64,000 nucleotides of DNA, taken from positions 102,300-166,299 of the forward strand of contig NZ_JIAW01000019.1 in the NCBI RefSeq assembly GCF_000620625.1, in the 5' to 3' direction. The notes beneath the pieces are model-generated. The model did not search any database, was not told where the DNA came from, and was given only the letters and a program-made list of their open reading frames with translations. Origin of the DNA: Mycobacterium sp. URHB0044 (lineage in GTDB: Bacteria > Actinomycetota > Actinomycetes > Mycobacteriales > Mycobacteriaceae). Shown piece by piece: positions 7,790 to 16,083 of this stretch. Both the position numbers and the translations under genes were made by a program. The stretch's first letter is position 1. Every line of letters starts with the position of its first letter.

Positions 7790-8518
7790 TCAGACCTGTG
7801 CCAGTCCGCCGTCGACGCAGAGTTCCGCGCCGGCCACGAAACTGCTTTCCTCACTTGCCAAGAACAGCGCCGCGGCGGCGACCTCGTCTGCGCGTCCCAG
7901 CCGACCCAGCGGAATCGCCGCGGTCAACGCATCACGGACCTCGTCGGAGGCAGCGCTGAACATCGCGGTATCGGTTGGACCTGGACTGACCACGTTCACC
8001 CTGATGCCTCGCGACGCCAATTCGGTTGTCCACGTGCGGGCCAGCGCCCGCACCGCAGCCTTGCTGGCTCCGTACACGCCGTAGCCGGCGGTGCCGAGGT
8101 CGCCGGCAATGGAGCCGACGAGGACGATGGTGCCTCCGCTGTTCATGAGCGGCAGCGCGGTCTGCACTGCGAAGAGCAGTGACCGGACGTTGAGCCCGAT
8201 GTGGCGGTCGAAGTGCTCCTCGCTGATCTCGTCGATGCTGCTTGGCTCGGAGATGCCCGCGTTGACGACGAGGACGTCGATGCGTCCGGCCTGTGTGCGG
8301 ACCGCATCGACGGCGGTGCGAAGGTCGGACAGTTGGCTGGCGTCGGCGACGATCGCGTGCGCCTCGCCGATGTCTTCGAGTGCCTGGTCCAAGTCGTGTT
8401 GGCGTCGGCCGGTGAGGTAGACGTCGGCGCCTTCGGCGGCGAAACGTTCGGAGATGGCCAGGCCAATGCCACGTGCGCCGCCGATCACTAGCGCCACTTT
8501 GTCGGTGAGTCGGGTCAT
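7790..8518 (-). CDS. SDR family oxidoreductase
   Basis: 242 residues of a classical short-chain dehydrogenase. It has TGxxxGIG as 'IGGARGIGLAISE', an 'NAG' motif in 'LVVNAGISEPS', the active site YGxxK (Tyr and Lys in 'VYGASKAAVRALARTW') and the C-terminal 'AELCVDGGLAQV' end. Arg in 'LTGRRQHDL' after beta-2 points to NADP(H) preference. The ATG at 8518 has an 'AAGGACGGAAAAC' leader. It is divergent from an HxlR regulator with a perfect palindrome between them, so redox-responsive regulation is likely. The substrate is unknown. The pair is inserted between the conserved PPOX and dnaE2 neighbours. Confidence 0.88.
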   Translation of the reverse strand: MTRLTDKVALVIGGARGIGLAISERFAAEGADVYLTGRRQHDLDQALEDIGEAHAIVADASQLSDLRTAVDAVRTQAGRIDVLVVNAGISEPSSIDEISEEHFDRHIGLNVRSLLFAVQTALPLMNSGGTIVLVGSIAGDLGTAGYGVYGASKAAVRALARTWTTELASRGIRVNVVSPGPTDTAMFSAASDEVRDALTAAIPLGRLGRADEVAAAALFLASEESSFVAGAELCVDGGLAQV

Positions 8519-8550
8519 GTTTTCCGTCCTTCGAGAGTTCCCAAAGCAAC

Positions 8551-8567
8551 GGTATACGTCGTATACC
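8551..8567. promoter_or_regulatory. Perfect palindrome, candidate HxlR operator
   Basis: GGTATACG-T-CGTATACC has perfect 8-bp arms about one central base, lying between the divergent SDR and HxlR starts. A second inverted repeat, GATATAG (8587-8593) and CTATATC (8609-8615), follows closer to hxlR. HxlR proteins bind such dyads as dimers. Confidence 0.65.
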
Positions 8568-8618
8568 TAGTTTCAAGTACGCACTAGATATAGCGTAGAT
8601 ATGTGCGACTATATCGGC

Positions 8619-8990
8619 ATGACCGATATCAGTGATCCAGCACTGTGTGATGCCCAACGGGCCCGTTTTGCGCTCGACGAGGTCGCCACCAAATGGTCAG
8701 TCATGATCCTGACGGTCCTGTGCCCGCAGCCGGCACGGTTCAACGAGATCATGCGGCGCCTGGATGGAATCACCCACAAGGCACTCTCCGATGCGCTCAA
8801 GCGGTTGCAGCGCAACGGCCTCGTGCACCGCACGGTGCTCCCCACCACGCCCGTCGGCGTCGAATACCGGATCACCCCACTCGGACTGTCGCTACAAGAG
8901 CCCTTCGACGCCCTTTATGCCTGGGCAACTCAACACGCATCGGAAATCGAACGCGCCCAAGCTGATTTCGACAGCGCACGCGACGGCTGA
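8619..8990 (+). CDS. HxlR family winged-helix regulator
   Basis: 123 residues. It has a Cys near the N-terminus ('DPALCDAQRARFAL'), then the HxlR winged helix: 'KWSVMILTVL', 'RFNEIMRRLDGITHKALSDALKRLQRNGLV' and the wing 'VEYRITPLGLSLQEPF'. HxlR proteins often sense electrophiles or redox state through that N-terminal Cys. Both ATG 8601 and ATG 8619 are possible; 8619 is preferred because the upstream one lies within the second inverted repeat. It probably represses the divergent SDR gene. It ends 9 bp before the duplicated dnaE2 3' end. Confidence 0.85.
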   Translation: MTDISDPALCDAQRARFALDEVATKWSVMILTVLCPQPARFNEIMRRLDGITHKALSDALKRLQRNGLVHRTVLPTTPVGVEYRITPLGLSLQEPFDALYAWATQHASEIERAQADFDSARDG

Positions 8991-8999
8991 GTCCTTCAA

Positions 9000-9065
9000 T
9001 TACCTGAAGTCCCTCGACTTGGACATCACCCGCATGTCGAGCCTGCTCAACCGGTCGGCGACGAC
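9000..9065 (-). pseudogene. Detached copy of the dnaE2 3' end (left repeat)
   Basis: Read on the minus strand, this gives DRLSRLDMRVMSKSRDFR and a TAA stop. It matches the last residues of the intact DnaE2 at 21433 (DRLSKLDMRVMSKSRDFR, TAG) with one conservative change in that stretch. Homology ends sharply at 9065 and at the stop codon. It is a genuine 3'-terminal fragment without the gene body. Confidence 0.92.
9001..9065. repeat. 65-bp direct repeat, left copy (att-like)
   Basis: It aligns base for base, without gaps, with 21434-21498, with two mismatches (9005 T/G and 9043 C/T). The two copies bracket 12.4 kb of accessory genes, the arrangement left when DNA integrates at a gene 3' end and regenerates that end. 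No integrase is visible. Confidence 0.9.
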
Positions 9066-9175
9066 GGCTACGCCATGACCTTCTCGCCATGGTCGAAACC
9101 ATCGCGTTCGTCGCACCGGGTCCGTCCGGAGGTAAGGAATCCGAAATGATTGCCGTACAACCGATTTAACACTTT

Positions 9176-9310
9176 CTCAGCCGCAGACCGCCCAGCCAGG
9201 GCTGGATCGGTGAGTGTCGAGTCGAATGGCCACCAGGACTCCTCCTGACCGCAGCCGTCAGCGGCCGCCGCCTTCGCGTGGTCAAAGGTGAGTTCGTCGG
9301 CATACAGCAT
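9176..9310 (-). pseudogene. Fragment of a hydroxypyruvate-isomerase-like gene
   Basis: The 45 codons starting MLYADELTFDHAKAAAADG and running through 'WWPFDSTLTDPALAG' match residues near the N-terminus of the intact gene at 10393-11193 ('MLYAHEPPLDRAKAAVADG', 'WWPFDSTV'). Both the first dozen residues and everything after about residue 45 are missing; the frame then runs on into unrelated sequence. It is a relic of a second copy and shows past rearrangement at the left end of the island. The stretch 9066-9175 holds nothing I recognise. Confidence 0.75.
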
Positions 9311-9316
9311 CGCTCC

Positions 9317-10135
9317 TCAACCAGCTCGTTGGGTGAAGCCGCCATCCACCATCAATTCCACTCCGGTGATGTATGCGGCCGCATCGGAAGCGAGAAATGC
9401 CGCGGCATTGGCGACGTCGAAGGGGTTGCCGTAACGGCCGAGTGGGATCGTCGCTTCGCGCTTGGCTCGCAGGCTCGCTGCGTCGACGTTTCCGAATACC
9501 GCCCCGTACCCGTCGTCTGTGGTCGCGCTCTGCATGGGGGTGTCGATGACACCGGGATGGATGGAGTTGGCGCGAATTCCCGCGGCTGCGTACTGCATGG
9601 CGATCGTCCGAGTGAATGCTGGGATGGCTCCCTTGGTTGTCGCGTAGGCGATCATCGGGAGCCCGGTGTAGCGGTACCCGGACATGGAACCGATATTGGT
9701 GATCACCCCGTAGCGTTGTGCCTCCATGATGGGCAGCACGTACTTGGCGGTCAAGAACAGCGCCTTGAGATTGACCGTGACCACTAGGTCCCATGTCTCC
9801 TCAGACAGTTCGACTGGTCCACCGGTCCGCACTATCCCGATGTTGTTGTGCAGCACGCTAATTGCGCCGCCGAAGGAATCCCTGCAGCGATCGACCATGG
9901 ACGCCACTTCGCCGGCCTTGGTCAGGTCCCCAACGAAGATCTCGGCGACCCCTCCCTCACCGCGTATTTGGTTCTGCGTTTCTGCCGCGGACTCCTCGTT
10001 CACGTCCGCCACCAGAACCCGGGCACCTTCGCGCGCATAGGTGAGCGCGGCTGCCCGCCCGTTGCTCATGCCATCTCCGAGCGAACCGCCGCCGGCGACG
10101 ATGACCACCCTGTCGACTAGGCGTTGGGTCACCAT
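9317..10135 (-). CDS. SDR family oxidoreductase of the accessory island
   Basis: 272 residues. A glycine-rich 'VAGGGSLGDGMSNGRA' cofactor loop, unusual in having Ser-Leu-Gly-Asp where TGxxxGIG is expected, is followed by 'LVADVNEES' (Asp, suggesting NAD), 'LHNNIGIV' in place of NNAG, catalytic 'SMSGYRYTGLPMIAYATTKGA' (YxxxK) and a C-terminal 'GVELMVDGGFTQRAG'. The frame stays open to 10261, but ATG 10135 (MVTQRLVDRVV) starts right before the Rossmann fold. It could reduce or oxidise a C3/C4 hydroxy acid in the leftward operon, for example tartronate semialdehyde. That role is inferred from the neighbours only. Confidence 0.82.
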   Translation of the reverse strand: MVTQRLVDRVVIVAGGGSLGDGMSNGRAAALTYAREGARVLVADVNEESAAETQNQIRGEGGVAEIFVGDLTKAGEVASMVDRCRDSFGGAISVLHNNIGIVRTGGPVELSEETWDLVVTVNLKALFLTAKYVLPIMEAQRYGVITNIGSMSGYRYTGLPMIAYATTKGAIPAFTRTIAMQYAAAGIRANSIHPGVIDTPMQSATTDDGYGAVFGNVDAASLRAKREATIPLGRYGNPFDVANAAAFLASDAAAYITGVELMVDGGFTQRAG

Positions 10136-10392
10136 CTCAACGCCCCTGAGACCGCGGACGTGACCGCGGGGCCACGGGGCTGGTGGGTGCGGCCATACCA
10201 CCATTCTCTTGGCAGTTCTATCAATGTGGCCACAGTCGATTCTCCTTCGCCATCGGCCCACTGGGGCGGTGCCATCTCAGTTGTTCGGCGTGCTGCGAGT
10301 GGTATTCGCCGATGGCGTAGCAGCCGACAGGAGATTCCTCGATCTCTCTGACGAGCCAGGCGGCCAGTTTCCGGCAGCGAGGGCCGACGGCG
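10136..10392. other. 257-bp gap with no recognisable gene
   Basis: It separates the SDR gene from the hydroxypyruvate-isomerase-like gene on the same strand. A minus-strand frame (10221-10403, 60 codons starting MFFSAVGPRCRK) is open, but I recognise no family. It may be chance or a degraded gene. Confidence 0.4.
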
Positions 10393-11193
10393 CTAAAGAA
10401 CATGCCGAGAGGCAGGACTGGGCCCTGACGGGATGTATTCCATCGCGACTTCACCTCGATACCCCCAGACGTCCAACAACTTCAAGTAACAATCGATGTC
10501 CAGCGTCCCAGTGCCTGGCTCATGTCGACCAGGGAAGTCGGCGACCTGGACGTGAACGATGCGGTTCACATGTCGACGAAGCACTGCTGCGACGTCCTCA
10601 CCGTTGGCGGCGAAGTGATACAGATCGGCCAACAGACCCACGGCCCCGTCACGGCCCGCGGCCGCCTCGACGTGCTCGATCACGTCGACCGCCTGTGCCG
10701 CGGTGACGATCGGGTAGTCCGTCGCGCCGCTGATCGGCTCCAGCATCGGGACGGCCCCAACCTCGAGGAGGCGATCACTGGCGAGGACGAGGTTCACCAC
10801 GGCGGTGCGCAGGTGTTCGTCGTCGGTGCAACCGGCCTGGCGCACGCCGAAGGGAACGTTGCACCGCCGAATACCCAGTTGCTCGACGACGCCCGCCAAA
10901 ACCTCGGTGTGCTCGGCGAACTCGGCGGAACGCGCCGGGTGCGACGCCATACCGCGCCCACCGTCATCGCCGCCACCGAGGGTGAAGTTCATAGCGATTA
11001 CCTGCCCGCCAGAGCTTTTTACCGAGTCGACGAAACGGTCGACCTCACGATCCCCGGGCACCGTCGAGTCGAATGGCCACCAGAACTCCAGCTTGCGGTA
11101 GCCGTCGGCGACCGCCGCCTTCGCGCGGTCGAGCGGAGGTTCGTGGGCGTACAGCATCGTGCAGTTGGCGACGAAGTCGCTGCTGGACGGCAT
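10393..11193 (-). CDS. Hydroxypyruvate isomerase-like TIM-barrel protein
   Basis: 266 residues of the xylose-isomerase-like TIM-barrel superfamily, Hyi/OtnI type. It opens 'FVANCTMLYAHEPPLDRAK' with 'LEFWWPFD', and carries metal-ligand candidates in 'MLEPIS' (Glu), 'LLADLYHFAANGED' (Asp, His), 'IVHVQVADFPGRHEPGTG' (His) and 'VAMEYIPSG' (Glu). These enzymes interconvert hydroxypyruvate and tartronate semialdehyde or related oxo acids. ATG 11193 (MPSSSDF) is used; the frame continues upstream without family character. It lies 25 bp after the MBL gene in the leftward operon. A broken second copy sits at 9176-9310. Confidence 0.8.
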   Translation of the reverse strand: MPSSSDFVANCTMLYAHEPPLDRAKAAVADGYRKLEFWWPFDSTVPGDREVDRFVDSVKSSGGQVIAMNFTLGGGDDGGRGMASHPARSAEFAEHTEVLAGVVEQLGIRRCNVPFGVRQAGCTDDEHLRTAVVNLVLASDRLLEVGAVPMLEPISGATDYPIVTAAQAVDVIEHVEAAAGRDGAVGLLADLYHFAANGEDVAAVLRRHVNRIVHVQVADFPGRHEPGTGTLDIDCYLKLLDVWGYRGEVAMEYIPSGPSPASRHVL

Positions 11194-11218
11194 GGGCACA
11201 TTCCTCTCTGGCGGACGG

Positions 11219-11992
11219 TCACGCGATCCGCGCAACGATTCCGTTCTCGACCGGAAATCGATGCATCACCGCCGGATCATGGCCGGGGACGATCTCGGCG
11301 TCGTCGCTGCGCATCTTGAGCCACTTCAGCCCGGCATACATGTCGGGCAGGCTGGACGCGATGTGGAAGGGCCGCTCCTTCTCGAACTCCTCGTACGTGT
11401 GGGAGGCGTCCGAGGCGAGCACGACGGGTCGGCCTGCCGTCTGAACCTCGACGACGATCTGGCCCGGCGTGTGCCCGTTGACTGCGCGGAATGAAACCCC
11501 GGGGATATGAGGGTCATCGTCGGGCACCAGGGTGAGTCGGGCTTCGGCCTGCGCCTTGCGCACGACGTCCACCTCGTCGGCTTCGACCGCCGTGCAGAAG
11601 ATCGGCTGTTCGGCGATCTCGCCCGTCCAGAAGTCGAACTCCGTACTGCCGGCGATGACCTGACTCTCCGGAAACAGGTCCAGATTTCCGATGTGGTCGT
11701 AGTGGAAGTGCGTCAGCACCACGTGCGACACCTGCGCGGGCTCCACGCCTGCCGACCGCAGCGCCTGGGGAACCGGTGTCACCAGTTCGCGCCCCCGACG
11801 TCGAGCCACCTCCGGGCGGAAACCCGTGTCCACGACGATGGTTCGCGCGTCGTTGCGAACCACCCAGAAGTAGTAGTCGATCTGCACCGGCTCGTCGGCT
11901 TCCCGATAGACGTCGAACGAGTGGTAGATCGTCCGCTTCGTCGTGTGCCAGACGCCGTAGCGGACGGCAAGCACTTCGTATCGGTCGCTCAT
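11219..11992 (-). CDS. Metallo-beta-lactamase fold hydrolase (lactonase-like)
   Basis: 257 residues with the metal-binding HxHxDH as 'LTHFHYDHIGNLDLFP', later ligands in 'VNGHTPGQIV', 'LASDASHTYEE' and 'EIVPGHDPAVM'. The N-terminus resembles N-acyl-homoserine lactonases of the AttM/AhlS group, so a lactone ring-opening role is plausible. In a sugar-acid cluster it could open an aldonolactone. The ATG at 11992 overlaps the transporter stop as ATGA, indicating coupling. Upstream in-frame sequence to 12244 belongs to the transporter region and is not used. Confidence 0.83.
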   Translation of the reverse strand: MSDRYEVLAVRYGVWHTTKRTIYHSFDVYREADEPVQIDYYFWVVRNDARTIVVDTGFRPEVARRRGRELVTPVPQALRSAGVEPAQVSHVVLTHFHYDHIGNLDLFPESQVIAGSTEFDFWTGEIAEQPIFCTAVEADEVDVVRKAQAEARLTLVPDDDPHIPGVSFRAVNGHTPGQIVVEVQTAGRPVVLASDASHTYEEFEKERPFHIASSLPDMYAGLKWLKMRSDDAEIVPGHDPAVMHRFPVENGIVARIA

Positions 11993-13320
11993 GCCGTCTT
12001 CTCCTTGAGGGCGGGCTCGTCGACCCTTTCGGCCTCGTCGGCGTCTTCGTCCGCGGGCGGACGCCGTGACCAGTAGTTGGCCAGCAGTGAGCCGGTGATG
12101 TTGCCGAGCGGGCTGAAGACCGCCGCGGCGAGTCCCGCGGTGCCGATCATGTTCATCGAGGCCGCCAATCCCGTTGCCATGCCCCCGTTCTGCATGCCGA
12201 CCTCGAACGTCACCGATCGGGCGTCGCGTTGATTGAGCCCACACAGCCGACTGCCCCAGTAGCCGAACAGGTAACCGGTCAGGTTGTGGACGATGCCCAC
12301 TGCGAGGAGGATCAGCCCGACGTCGAGCAGGGCATCACGGCCCGCCGCGGTCGTGATGGTGTTGTAGTACATGATCCCGAACATCGATGCATACGGCATC
12401 GCGGTTTCGATCGCGGACAGCGAACCGGTGACGGCCAGGTGGTAGAGCCGCGCGATGACGATTGCTGCGGCGACGTAGCACAGTGATTGGAACACGCCGA
12501 GCTGCGTCGCGCTCAGATGCGCAGCGGCCCAGGACCACACCCCGAAGAGCAACGCGACGAGCCACAGACCGGCGATCACGGCAGCCACGTCGACCTTGCG
12601 AATCGTGGCCGGGGTCGCGTGGCGCAGGTAGTCCACCAGTAATGCCGCGGCGACGGGGACCAGGGTGATCCGGATGACGTCGAACATCATCGCGACGAAG
12701 CTGACGTTGACGATCGTGCCGCCGAACACCTTCATCAGCAGTGGCGTCATCAGGGGCGAAAGGATGGTCGAGAAGGCGGTAATCGTCACGGCCAGAGCGA
12801 TGTTGGCCTTGGCGAGCAGGCTCATCACATTGGAGGCCAACCCGCTCGAGACGCAGCCGTACAGGATGACGCCCAAGCCGATCTCCGGAGGCAGGTCGGT
12901 GAAGTGCACCAGCACCACCGCCGCGACCGGCATCACCGAATAGTGACCGACCAGTCCGACCAGGACACCGCGGGGGTGGCGTGCGACGCCGCGGAAATCG
13001 GACAGGTGCATTTGCGTGGCCATCCCGAACATCACCAGCTGGATGATTGTCGTCATCAGGAACTTGCCGCTCAAGTTGACTCCGCCCCAGCTGTGGAACG
13101 CCTGCGGGAACAGCAGCGCCGCCACGACGCAGGCCACGATCCAGCCGGTGTACTGGTAGCTCTTGAGAGATTCGAGGGCGCCGATGCCGATCGCGGCACC
13201 GAAGACCGCGACCAGGACGGCGGGTTGCCAGATGCCCGCCGAGCCGATCACCAGTCCGAAGATCACCGCCACGACCGCCAGACCCGAAAGGCCAAGACAC
13301 ACTTTCCGTACCATCAACAT
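11989..13320 (-). CDS. Bile acid:Na+ symporter (BASS/SBF) family transporter
   Basis: 443 residues with about ten membrane helices. The core matches the SBF/BASS family: 'MVMFGMATQMHLSDFRGVAR', 'VGHYSVMPVAAVVLVHF', 'GCVSSGLASNVMSLLAKANIALAV' and 'FEVGMQNGGMATGLA', the two crossover motifs that form the sodium sites. BASS proteins import organic anions, and here the likely cargo is a small hydroxy or oxo acid. The start is ATG 13320 with a GGAG six bases upstream. The much longer open frame upstream overlaps the GntP gene and is a shadow. The acidic C-terminal tail is poorly conserved. Confidence 0.85.
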   Translation of the reverse strand: MLMVRKVCLGLSGLAVVAVIFGLVIGSAGIWQPAVLVAVFGAAIGIGALESLKSYQYTGWIVACVVAALLFPQAFHSWGGVNLSGKFLMTTIIQLVMFGMATQMHLSDFRGVARHPRGVLVGLVGHYSVMPVAAVVLVHFTDLPPEIGLGVILYGCVSSGLASNVMSLLAKANIALAVTITAFSTILSPLMTPLLMKVFGGTIVNVSFVAMMFDVIRITLVPVAAALLVDYLRHATPATIRKVDVAAVIAGLWLVALLFGVWSWAAAHLSATQLGVFQSLCYVAAAIVIARLYHLAVTGSLSAIETAMPYASMFGIMYYNTITTAAGRDALLDVGLILLAVGIVHNLTGYLFGYWGSRLCGLNQRDARSVTFEVGMQNGGMATGLAASMNMIGTAGLAAAVFSPLGNITGSLLANYWSRRPPADEDADEAERVDEPALKEKTA

Positions 13321-13349
13321 GTCGTCTCCGTTTCTTGATTCTGGGTGAC

Positions 13350-14813
13350 TCAGAGGAAAGCGCCGAGTAGCAGTACGCCGATACCTGCGACCACTGACAC
13401 CGTGCAGTCCATGACCGTCCAGGTGCGGAAGGTGTCCTTCACGCTCAGGTTCAGGAATTCCTTGACCATCCAGAACCCGGCGTCGTTGACGTGGGACATG
13501 AAGCGCGACCCTGCGCCGATGGCCAAAGCCATCAGAGCTGCCTGGTTGGGACTCATGCCGGCCGCCAGCGGGGCGAGCAGGCCCGCCGTAGTGACGATGG
13601 CGACCGTCCCAGAGCCGACGGCGATGCGGATCAGGGCGGCTAGCAGCCAGCCCAGCATCAGGGTGGGCATGCCGAGACCGTGGGCAAGGTCGGCAATAAC
13701 GTCGCCCACTCCCGTGGCGACGAGCGTGGACTTGAAGCCGCCGCCCGCGCCGACGACGAGAATGATGCCTGCGACCAGCGGAAGCCCGGAGCCCATTACG
13801 GAACCGACTCTGGACTTGCCCATGCCAACGCCGAGCCCGAAGGTGAACATCGCCAGGACGCATCCTGCGAACAGCGCCACCGTCGGCTCGCCGATCAGTT
13901 CGGCGGCGTGACGAATCAAATCACCCTCCGGCAGAGCCATTTCCGCGATTGCGCGGATCAGCATCAGCACCACCGGAAGGAGCATCGTGACCGCGGTCGC
14001 CGTAATGCTCGGCGTCTTAAGGGTGGGCTTCGGAGCCACTATGGTCGGGGCGCCCCCAGCCCGGGGAGTTTTGGCGTCCCGCGTCTCGTCTTTGGATCGC
14101 GAATCCTCGCCGAAAAGCAAGGTTTTGACGTCCGGCGATGGCACCCAGCGGGTGAGTAGATTACCCAGCAGAGGACCACCGAGGATCACCGTGGGGATGG
14201 CGACGACGATGCCGAACAGCAGGGTTCGGCCCAGGTCGGCGTTGAACGCGGATACCGCCAGCAGCGGACCGGGGTGTGGTGGCAGGAATCCGTTCAGAAG
14301 TGACAGTGACGCGAGAGCGGGCATCGCGACCTTGAGAAGCGGTAATCCGGTGCGCCGCACCACCAGGACGATGATCGGAAAGATCAGTACCAGAGCCACT
14401 TCGAAGAACAGCGGCAAGCCGATGAGGAAGGCGATACCCCCCATCGCCCACGGGATGGCCCGGTCCGGTACGGCATGCACGAATCGGTCGACGAGGTTGG
14501 TCGCCGCACCGGAGACGTTGAGCAACTGGCCGAACATCGCGCCGAGGGCGATCAGCAGTCCGGCGTCGCCGATGGTGCCGCCGAGTCCGTCGGTGAAGCT
14601 CTCGATCGTCGCACCGGCACCGAGTCCGGAGGCGATGCCGAGGAAGGCGGCACCGGCGATCAGTGCGATCAGTGGATGCAGCTTGGCCCACGCAATGAGC
14701 ACGATGATGAGCACGACGCTGCCGATGGTGAGGCCGAGCAGAAGGTCGTCGCCGACCGTGGCCGTCGGATTCCCATCGGCCGCCAACAGTACGGCCATGC
14801 TCAGCTCGGTCAT
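13350..14813 (-). CDS. GntP family gluconate-type permease
   Basis: 487 residues with about 12-14 membrane segments. The family signatures include 'LGAMFGQLLNVSGAA', 'GLPLFFEVALVLIFPI' and 'LNGFLPPHPGPLLAV'. GntP-type carriers bring in gluconate, tartronate, threonate or other sugar acids with protons. It overlaps the upstream dehydrogenase stop by 4 nt (ATGA) and lies 29 bp before the BASS gene. Having two different organic-acid importers in one operon suggests either two substrates or import plus export. The exact substrate cannot be read from sequence. Confidence 0.9.
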   Translation of the reverse strand: MTELSMAVLLAADGNPTATVGDDLLLGLTIGSVVLIIVLIAWAKLHPLIALIAGAAFLGIASGLGAGATIESFTDGLGGTIGDAGLLIALGAMFGQLLNVSGAATNLVDRFVHAVPDRAIPWAMGGIAFLIGLPLFFEVALVLIFPIIVLVVRRTGLPLLKVAMPALASLSLLNGFLPPHPGPLLAVSAFNADLGRTLLFGIVVAIPTVILGGPLLGNLLTRWVPSPDVKTLLFGEDSRSKDETRDAKTPRAGGAPTIVAPKPTLKTPSITATAVTMLLPVVLMLIRAIAEMALPEGDLIRHAAELIGEPTVALFAGCVLAMFTFGLGVGMGKSRVGSVMGSGLPLVAGIILVVGAGGGFKSTLVATGVGDVIADLAHGLGMPTLMLGWLLAALIRIAVGSGTVAIVTTAGLLAPLAAGMSPNQAALMALAIGAGSRFMSHVNDAGFWMVKEFLNLSVKDTFRTWTVMDCTVSVVAGIGVLLLGAFL

Positions 14814-15913
14814 ACCACGACGTCCGTGGCGACGTTGGCGACTTCGGCTGCCACGGCATCACCGAATTGCGAACAGCTCAGCGTGCCACCGAGATCGGCG
14901 GTGAGTCCACCGCCAGCCATGGTGGCCACGACCGCCCGTTCGATGACGTCCGCGGCTGTGCGCAGCGCGTCGTCATCACGGCGCTCGGCCAGCCAATCGA
15001 GCATCATGCGGGCCGACACGATGGTGGCAACCGGATTGGCGACGTCCTGGCCGGCGATGTCGGGAGCGGACCCGTGCGCGGGCTGGAACATGGCGTGGTC
15101 GTCTCCGATGTCACCCGATGGTGCAAGGCCGAGACCGCCGACCAGCGCGGCGGCAAGGTCGGAGAGGATGTCGCCGAACATGTTCTCGGCGAGCAGCACG
15201 TCGTAGCGCTCCGGGTGCAGCACCAGGTTCATCGAGAACGAGTCGACGAGAGCGTGTTCCGTTGTCAGGTCAGGGAATTCGGCCGCCGTCTCGTCGAACA
15301 CCTTGCGGAAGAAGTGCAGCGACCGGAAGATATTGGCCTTGTCGACACAGGTCACTAGCCGCTTGCCGTCGCTGGGGCGGCCATCGCGTGTCCGGGCCAG
15401 CCCCAGCGCGTACCGGCTGATCCGCTCAGTGCCCTTGCGGGTAATGATCATCGTGTCCGCGTAGACGTCGTCACCGACCTGTGCGCCGCCGCCGAAGGAG
15501 GCGAACAAACCCTCGGTACTCTCTCTGACCATGACGAGGTCCACGTCGGCCCCGGGCTGGAGTCCGCGCGACCCCGGATAGGTCTTGATCGGGCGGATGC
15601 CCGCGTAGAGGTCAAACGCCTTGCGCGCGTTCACGATGAAGTGGCCCTGTACCTCGGTGCCGTCGGGCATCCGGATGTCGGGATGGCCCATCGATCCCAT
15701 CAAGATGGCGTCGGCACGACGCATGGTGTCCCAGGTGCTCGCGGGCGCGACCTCCAGGGTGCGCACGTAGTAGTCGGCGCCGCCGTCGAGGTAGTCGAGA
15801 TCGAAGTCAACGCCGGGCACGGCCCGTGCCGCCGCCTCGAGGACCTTGGTCGCCTGGTTGACGATCTCGGGTCCGATGCCGTCTCCGCGAAGAACTGCAA
15901 TGTGATAAATCAC
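14810..15913 (-). CDS. Isocitrate/isopropylmalate-DH family dehydrogenase (tartrate/malate type)
   Basis: 367 residues of the beta-decarboxylating dehydrogenase family. It shows 'VLRGDGIGPEIVNQA' at the N-terminus, 'GSMGHPDIR', 'VMVRESTEGLFAS', the substrate Lys in 'CVDKANIFR', 'DSFSMNLVLHPERYDV' with metal-binding Asp, 'NMFGDILSDLAA' and the NAD-binding 'PAHGSAPDIAGQDVANP'. The size and the missing isopropylmalate loop favour the TtuC-like tartrate/D-malate dehydrogenase group. It would oxidise and decarboxylate a C4 hydroxy acid to a C3 oxo acid. The start is GTG 15913 behind a GGGAA. It is the first gene of the leftward operon, divergent from iclR. Confidence 0.85.
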   Translation of the reverse strand: MIYHIAVLRGDGIGPEIVNQATKVLEAAARAVPGVDFDLDYLDGGADYYVRTLEVAPASTWDTMRRADAILMGSMGHPDIRMPDGTEVQGHFIVNARKAFDLYAGIRPIKTYPGSRGLQPGADVDLVMVRESTEGLFASFGGGAQVGDDVYADTMIITRKGTERISRYALGLARTRDGRPSDGKRLVTCVDKANIFRSLHFFRKVFDETAAEFPDLTTEHALVDSFSMNLVLHPERYDVLLAENMFGDILSDLAAALVGGLGLAPSGDIGDDHAMFQPAHGSAPDIAGQDVANPVATIVSARMMLDWLAERRDDDALRTAADVIERAVVATMAGGGLTADLGGTLSCSQFGDAVAAEVANVATDVVV

Positions 15914-16002
15914 CGATGTTTCCCGTTCTGGGCAGTGCCGCCCGTCTAATCCATGAACTGGGTTCCCCACGGAGCTCATGATTCGGATAGCAATGTGTTG
16001 TG

Positions 16003-16038
16003 TCGTATACCGAAGTATTTGTTCGACTCCGCATACGA
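16003..16038. promoter_or_regulatory. Candidate IclR operator and leftward promoter
   Basis: TCGTATAC (16003-16010) and GCATACGA (16031-16038) form an inverted repeat with 7 of 8 matching positions. It abuts a leftward promoter candidate: minus-strand TTGACT at 16064-16059, an 18-nt spacer and TATCGT at 16040-16035. This is the expected place for control of the leftward operon by the divergent IclR protein. Confidence 0.5.
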
Positions 16039-16083
16039 TAAAGTGATCCACATCTCACAGTCAAGTCCACATGAAATCGCCTT

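Noticed and set aside
10221..10403. 60-codon minus-strand ORF between SDR and isomerase genes
   Set aside because: No ribosome-binding site or family recognised; it is left as an unassigned gap.
12335..13300. Long open frames opposite or alongside the BASS, GntP and dehydrogenase genes
   Set aside because: Arg/Pro-rich translations without motifs; they are GC-frame shadows of the recognised genes.
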